DNA of 8,787 bases from Syntrophomonadaceae bacterium (lineage in GTDB: Bacteria; Bacillota; Ch66; Ch109). The translations under genes were made by a program, and so were the position numbers. Shown one piece after another: positions 5,017-8,787 of this stretch; position 1 is the stretch's first letter, and each line of letters begins with the position of its first letter. The stretch lies in assembly GCA_012512295.1 (NCBI GenBank), contig JAAZDI010000098.1:1-8787 (forward strand), in the 5' to 3' direction. The notes below the pieces were generated by a model. The model was not told the origin of the DNA. It was given only the letters and a program-made list of their open reading frames with translations, and ran no database searches.

Positions 5017-7674
5017 TTAATTAAGTGGTTTAATCATCTGCTTAACGACCTTGATTCCGTGTTCAAGAGCTTCGTTCAAGCGAGAAGGATCTTTGCCGCC
5101 AGCCTGAGCCATATCGGGGCGGCCGCCTCCTCCTCCTCCGGTAATTGAGGCTACTTCTTTCACGATTTTTCCGGCAGGCAATCCTCGTCCCAGGAGATCC
5201 TTAGTCACCATGGCCACAAAGCCAACTCGTTCACCCCAAGCACTACCTAGAATAACCACTCCCGAACCTAACTTATCCCGGATAAGATCAGCCATTTCGC
5301 GCAAAGACTCAGCATCTCCGCTCCCGACTGCTGTGGCCAGCACCTTTATTTTCTGGACCTCCTGAACCCGCTCCAATAGCTGCTCAACTTCATAATGCGC
5401 CAATCGGCCCTGTAAAACTCCGATCTCTTTTTCCCGCTCCCGCAAAGCTTGTTGCAAAGCCTCAACCCGTCGAGCTACCTCCACTGGCGGAGCCTTAATA
5501 ACTGCCGCCGCGTTTTGTAAAACATCTAGCCTTTCATTAAAGTATTGATAAGCGCCGGCCCCGGTTACCGCTTCAATCCGACGCAATCCAGCTCCGACTG
5601 CTGCTTCACTAATAATTTTAAACAGACCAATCGTCCCAGTATGCAAAACGTGGGTTCCGCCACACAGTTCTAAACTGTAGTCACCCATACGGACTATTCG
5701 AACTCGCTCGCCATATTTCTCGCCAAATAAGGCCGTGGCTCCCATTTCTCGGGCTTCCTCTAAAGAAGACTCAAAAGCTTCAACCGGTAAATCCTGCCAA
5801 ATCTGTTGGTTAACCTTCTCCTCAACTGCTTTAATCTCCTCCGGACTCAAAGCAGAGAAATGAGAAAAATCAAAGCGCAAACGCCCCGGTTCAACTAATG
5901 AACCGGCCTGATTAACATGACCGCCCAGCACTTCCTTTAAAGCCCGGTGCAACAGGTGAGTGGCGGAGTGGTTGCGGGCAATACTCCGTCTTCGTCCTTC
6001 ATCTACCTGAGCAAAGACAGTATCCCCTTCTTTGATCATTCCCAACTCAACCAACCCCCGGTGCAAAAACTTCCCATCCGGTAATCGGCTGGTATCTTCG
6101 ACTCTTAAACGCAAGCCATCTGCGAGAAGGCTGCCTTGATCCCCGACCTGACCCCCACTGTCACCGTAATAGGGTGTCTGGTTAAGTAAAACTATAACCT
6201 CTTCGCCAACAGAGGCCTCTGGAACTCGCCGTCCGTCTATAATTAAGGCCAGCACTTGGGCCTCAGCCTGAGTGGTTTCCCAGCCCTTAAAAGTAGTCGC
6301 TGGTAATCCCTCAAGGACTGCGGTTAGATTAATTGTTTGTTCCCAAGCCTGCTGCTCCTTGCGCGCACTCCGGGCCCTCTCTCTTTGGGCTTCCATAGCC
6401 TGCTCAAACCCGATCCGGTCAACCCTCAGTCCGTTTTCTTCCGCAATATCCTCCGTCAGGTCTAACGGAAAACCGAATGTATCATATAAAAGGAAAGCTT
6501 CCGCCCCGGAAATCTCCGGTCGCTTTTCTTCTTTTACCTTTTTAATAATATCCCCGACAACTCTTATTCCGTCGTGTAAGGTCTCATGGAACCTCTCTTC
6601 TTCCATCCGCATAACCTTCTGAACGTACTCTTGCTTTTCCAAGAGCTCGGGGTAGGCTTCACCCATCAATTCGCCAACCACTGGGACCATCCGGTAGAGG
6701 AAAGGCTCGTTTAAACCTAACGCCTTCCCAAAACGAACCGCTCGTCGCAAAATACGGCGCAACACATAACCTCGACCCTCATTACTGGGTAAAACCCCAT
6801 CACTGATCAAAAAAGAACAGGACCGAGAATGGTCAGCAATTACGCGAAAGGGAAATCCCCGCCGGTCGGAATAATAAACCTGCCCAGTCATCTCCTCAAC
6901 AAAACTGATTAATCGACGCAGTAGATCAGTATCATAATTACTGTTAACCTCTTGCAGAACCGAGGTGATTCGCTCCAGACCCATTCCGGTATCAATACTG
7001 GGCCGAGGCAGGGGGGTCAAAACACCATTATCGTCCCGATTGTACTGCATAAAGACCAGATTCCAGAGTTCTAACCAACGATCGCAATCGCACACTCCCA
7101 ACGCACACTGGGGCGCCGCACATCGGTAAGCTTCCCCGCGGTCAATAATAATCTCACTGCATGGACCGCAGGGTCCAGTCTCTCCCATCGACCAAAAATT
7201 ATCCTTTTCGCCGAGTCGGATTATCCTCTCAGGGGGCAAACCGGCGATTTTCTGCCAGAGATCAAATGCCTCATCATCATCCAGGTAAACAGTTGCCCAG
7301 AGCTTTTCTTTTGGCAGCTTAACAATCTCGGTTAAAAATTCCCAAGCATAAGTAATAGCCTCCTGCTTAAAGTACTCGCCAAAAGAAAAATTGCCTAGCA
7401 TTTCGAAAAAAGTGTGATGTCGGGCGGTCCGACCGACTGTTTCCAAGTCATTGTGTTTTCCCCCCGCTCGAACACACTTCTGAGCCGTGACTGCCCGACG
7501 GTAGGGACGCTGGTCTAAGCCAAGGAAAACGTTTTTGAACTGATTCATCCCAGCATTAGTAAACAATAAGGTTGGATCGTTGTGGGGTACAAGCGAGGAA
7601 CTAGGTACAACAGTATGTCCTTTACTGGCAAAATAATTTAGAAACATCTGACGGACTTCATTTCCCGACAGCAA
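5017..7674 (-). CDS. alaS: Alanyl-tRNA synthetase (TTG start)
   Basis: Charges tRNA-Ala with alanine in the cytoplasm. From the chosen TTG start it has 885 residues, close to the usual 870-890. Domains (TTG numbering): class II catalytic core with the CVRAGGKHNDLE and RHHTFFEMLGNFSFGEYF segments at about 67-102, Cys-rich GPCGPCSE region near 167-174, and GMGLER motif 3 at 230-235; tRNA-binding region to about 450; editing domain with zinc ligands H569, H573 (HSATH), C671 and H675 (CGGTH); coiled segment around 730-775; C-Ala/DHHA1 domain with the six-glycine run at 846-851. A GTG at 7690-7692 would add six residues, but it has no ribosome site. A perfect AAGGAGG (7683-7689) ends eight bases before the TTG, and family members typically begin close to the LSGNEVRQMF segment. 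Own consensus promoter upstream, no T-box. No catalytic residue appears to be missing. Confidence 0.97.
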   Translation of the reverse strand: MLSGNEVRQMFLNYFASKGHTVVPSSSLVPHNDPTLLFTNAGMNQFKNVFLGLDQRPYRRAVTAQKCVRAGGKHNDLETVGRTARHHTFFEMLGNFSFGEYFKQEAITYAWEFLTEIVKLPKEKLWATVYLDDDEAFDLWQKIAGLPPERIIRLGEKDNFWSMGETGPCGPCSEIIIDRGEAYRCAAPQCALGVCDCDRWLELWNLVFMQYNRDDNGVLTPLPRPSIDTGMGLERITSVLQEVNSNYDTDLLRRLISFVEEMTGQVYYSDRRGFPFRVIADHSRSCSFLISDGVLPSNEGRGYVLRRILRRAVRFGKALGLNEPFLYRMVPVVGELMGEAYPELLEKQEYVQKVMRMEEERFHETLHDGIRVVGDIIKKVKEEKRPEISGAEAFLLYDTFGFPLDLTEDIAEENGLRVDRIGFEQAMEAQRERARSARKEQQAWEQTINLTAVLEGLPATTFKGWETTQAEAQVLALIIDGRRVPEASVGEEVIVLLNQTPYYGDSGGQVGDQGSLLADGLRLRVEDTSRLPDGKFLHRGLVELGMIKEGDTVFAQVDEGRRRSIARNHSATHLLHRALKEVLGGHVNQAGSLVEPGRLRFDFSHFSALSPEEIKAVEEKVNQQIWQDLPVEAFESSLEEAREMGATALFGEKYGERVRIVRMGDYSLELCGGTHVLHTGTIGLFKIISEAAVGAGLRRIEAVTGAGAYQYFNERLDVLQNAAAVIKAPPVEVARRVEALQQALREREKEIGVLQGRLAHYEVEQLLERVQEVQKIKVLATAVGSGDAESLREMADLIRDKLGSGVVILGSAWGERVGFVAMVTKDLLGRGLPAGKIVKEVASITGGGGGGRPDMAQAGGKDPSRLNEALEHGIKVVKQMIKPLN

Positions 7675-7682
7675 TATAACAT

Positions 7683-7689
7683 CCTCCTT
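7683..7689 (-). promoter_or_regulatory. Shine-Dalgarno site that sets the alaS start
   Basis: AAGGAGG on the minus strand, a full match to the anti-SD core, followed by an 8-base spacer (ATGTTATA) and TTG at 7674-7672. It falls inside the coding sequence if the upstream GTG (7692) is used, which argues against that GTG. The ATG in the spacer is out of frame. Confidence 0.75.
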
Positions 7690-7740
7690 CACCTCAGAGG
7701 TTAATGAGCTTCATTTTCCAAAACTAACCTGATTGTTTGA

Positions 7741-7769
7741 ATTATAACCAAGCCCTCCAACTTTGTCAA
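7741..7769 (-). promoter_or_regulatory. Full-consensus sigma-A promoter of alaS
   Basis: On the minus strand TTGACA (7764-7769), exactly 17 bp, then TATAAT (7741-7746). Both hexamers and the spacing match the sigma-A/sigma-70 optimum. Predicted start near 7734 gives a leader of about 60 bases before the TTG start. The leader is too short for a T-box and contains no T-box consensus, so expression is probably strong and constitutive unless a repressor acts here. Confidence 0.9.
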
Positions 7770-7822
7770 CGCAAGGAGAAACCTGGCCATATATGCCGAA
7801 ACTGATCAAAAGCTGTAGCCGG

Positions 7823-8787
7823 TTAATCCTCCAAACATTTCAGATAGATATAATTGATCACCACACGAATAGTCGCCGCTAAGGGAACAGCCAACAGTAA
7901 CCCAATAATTCCCCAGAGCTTGCCGCCGACCAACAAAGCAAAGACGATCACCAAGGGGTGTAAGCCTACTCTATCTCCCAAAATTTTAGGGGCAATCACA
8001 CTACTTTCTAATTGTTGAATGAGCAACAGGGCTACCCCTGTGTACACTGCCAAACGAGTCGATTCCAGCATTGCCACCCCAACGGCTGGAAGAGCACCAA
8101 TCAGGGGGCCAAAGTAAGGAATCAATTCAGCCACGCCGGCAACTATGCCGAGGGTGAGGGCAAAATTAACCCCCAGAACAGCCAGGATCCCGGCAGTAAA
8201 AACCCCCACAATTAGGCAAACTAATAGATTACCGCGGATAAAACCCAGCAAGATTCGGTCAATTTCCGCTAGCAAGGTCAATATATCGCCGCGCCATTGC
8301 GTAGGTAAAGCCGAAATAAATCTTCGTTTAATCAATTCGACGTCCTTCAGAAAATAAAACGAGAGGATTGGGGCCAAAACGACAATAATTAACGAACTAT
8401 AACCCCGAATTAAACCTTCCAGAATACTGCCGATCATTCTAACCGCTTCTTCTTCGGTCCGGGTAAAGGCCTGATTAACCCCCAAACGAACTGCTTCCGG
8501 CATTACGGAATACTGGTAGCGGGTGTGTAGTTCTTGAAGCCAGTTCTGATAAAAGCCAACGTATTTGGGAATAGTGTCAGCCAACATAGTTAATTCTCGC
8601 AAAAGAGCCGGAAGCGCAAGAACTAATACTACCGTTACTCCAGCACCTAGGGTAAAGTAGACGAGTAAGATGGCGGTGGTTCTAGGGTAGCCTCGATCTT
8701 CCAGAAATCGAACTGGCCGGACTAGCAAATAGGCGAGAAACGCGGCCCAAATAAAAGGGCCCAAGACTTCCTTGACTTTTAGTACGA
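7823..8787 (-). CDS. AI-2E/PerM family transporter (5' end outside window)
   Basis: The frame stays open to the window edge (320 visible residues). The codons before the TTG at 8764 (encoding VLKVKEV) fit the family, so the true start lies outside and that TTG is not the start. Hydrophobic segments lie at about 9-23, 36-61, 131-146, 186-208, 209-242, 246-257 and 277-306. A soluble, amphipathic stretch at about 63-120 separates the N-terminal helices from the C-terminal bundle, as is usual for the family. Diagnostic motifs are ELIPYFGPLIGALPAV (220-235) and GLHPLVIVFALLVGGKLWG (274-292). The family is named after E. coli TqsA, linked to AI-2 export, but other members act as Na+(Li+)/H+ antiporters or are unknown, so the substrate is undetermined. 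The order permease-alaS matches B. subtilis yrrI-alaS. No clear terminator is seen in the 130-bp gap, but alaS has its own promoter. Confidence 0.92.
   Translation of the reverse strand, partial: VLKVKEVLGPFIWAAFLAYLLVRPVRFLEDRGYPRTTAILLVYFTLGAGVTVVLVLALPALLRELTMLADTIPKYVGFYQNWLQELHTRYQYSVMPEAVRLGVNQAFTRTEEEAVRMIGSILEGLIRGYSSLIIVVLAPILSFYFLKDVELIKRRFISALPTQWRGDILTLLAEIDRILLGFIRGNLLVCLIVGVFTAGILAVLGVNFALTLGIVAGVAELIPYFGPLIGALPAVGVAMLESTRLAVYTGVALLLIQQLESSVIAPKILGDRVGLHPLVIVFALLVGGKLWGIIGLLLAVPLAATIRVVINYIYLKCLED

Noticed and set aside
6272..6622. Plus-strand 116-residue frame opposite alaS.
   Set aside because: Lies wholly antisense to conserved alaS coding sequence; its composition is Ser/Leu-rich as expected of a shadow frame.
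8762..8764. TTG at 8764 as the start of the AI-2E-family gene.
   Set aside because: The frame continues upstream to the window edge with family-like residues, so this is an internal Leu codon of a truncated gene.

Overview
The window looks like a housekeeping stretch of a low-to-mid G+C Firmicute, most likely an anaerobic Clostridia-type organism. Three things point there. The gene order AI-2E-type permease, alaS, ireB, ruvX, DUF1292 matches the Bacillus subtilis block yrrI-alaS-yrzL-yrrK-yrzB, as I recall it. The Shine-Dalgarno (SD) sites and sigma-A promoters are strong and Firmicute-like. A fused aldo/keto reductase carries two [4Fe-4S] clusters, which suggests anaerobic metabolism. I cannot name the genus.

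Reading the minus strand from right to left: 8787-7823 is an AI-2E/PerM-family membrane protein cut by the window edge. A full-consensus sigma-A promoter (7769-7741) then drives alaS, whose start is best placed at a TTG codon (7674). ireB follows (4853-4572). Next comes an aldo/keto reductase with a C-terminal ferredoxin domain (4399-3404), sitting 13 bp ahead of ruvX (3390-2899) and inserted where ireB and ruvX would normally be adjacent. A gene with its own strong promoter (2818-2791) encodes a fusion of DUF1292 and a prokaryotic RING/PHD-like zinc finger (2759-2280) and ends at a hairpin terminator (2234-2208). Last is a membrane-anchored VanW/G5 envelope protein with a repetitive Pro/Thr/Glu-rich tail (2072-315).

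The only plus-strand gene is a fragment at the left edge (1-290). It has one Cys-x2-Cys knuckle and two hydrophobic helices, and it converges on the VanW gene with 24 bp between stop codons.

The set combines translation (alaS), rRNA maturation/Holliday-junction-type nuclease (ruvX), an IreB-type phosphoprotein that in Enterococcus is a target of a PASTA Ser/Thr kinase, and cell-envelope functions. I see no CRISPR array, insertion sequence, phage gene, tRNA or rRNA, and no T-box ahead of alaS. Nothing here is clearly a new biological system. The most unusual items are the DUF1292-RING fusion with a palindrome at its predicted transcription start, the redox enzyme inserted into an otherwise conserved operon, and the expanding 24-bp coding repeat in the VanW protein.
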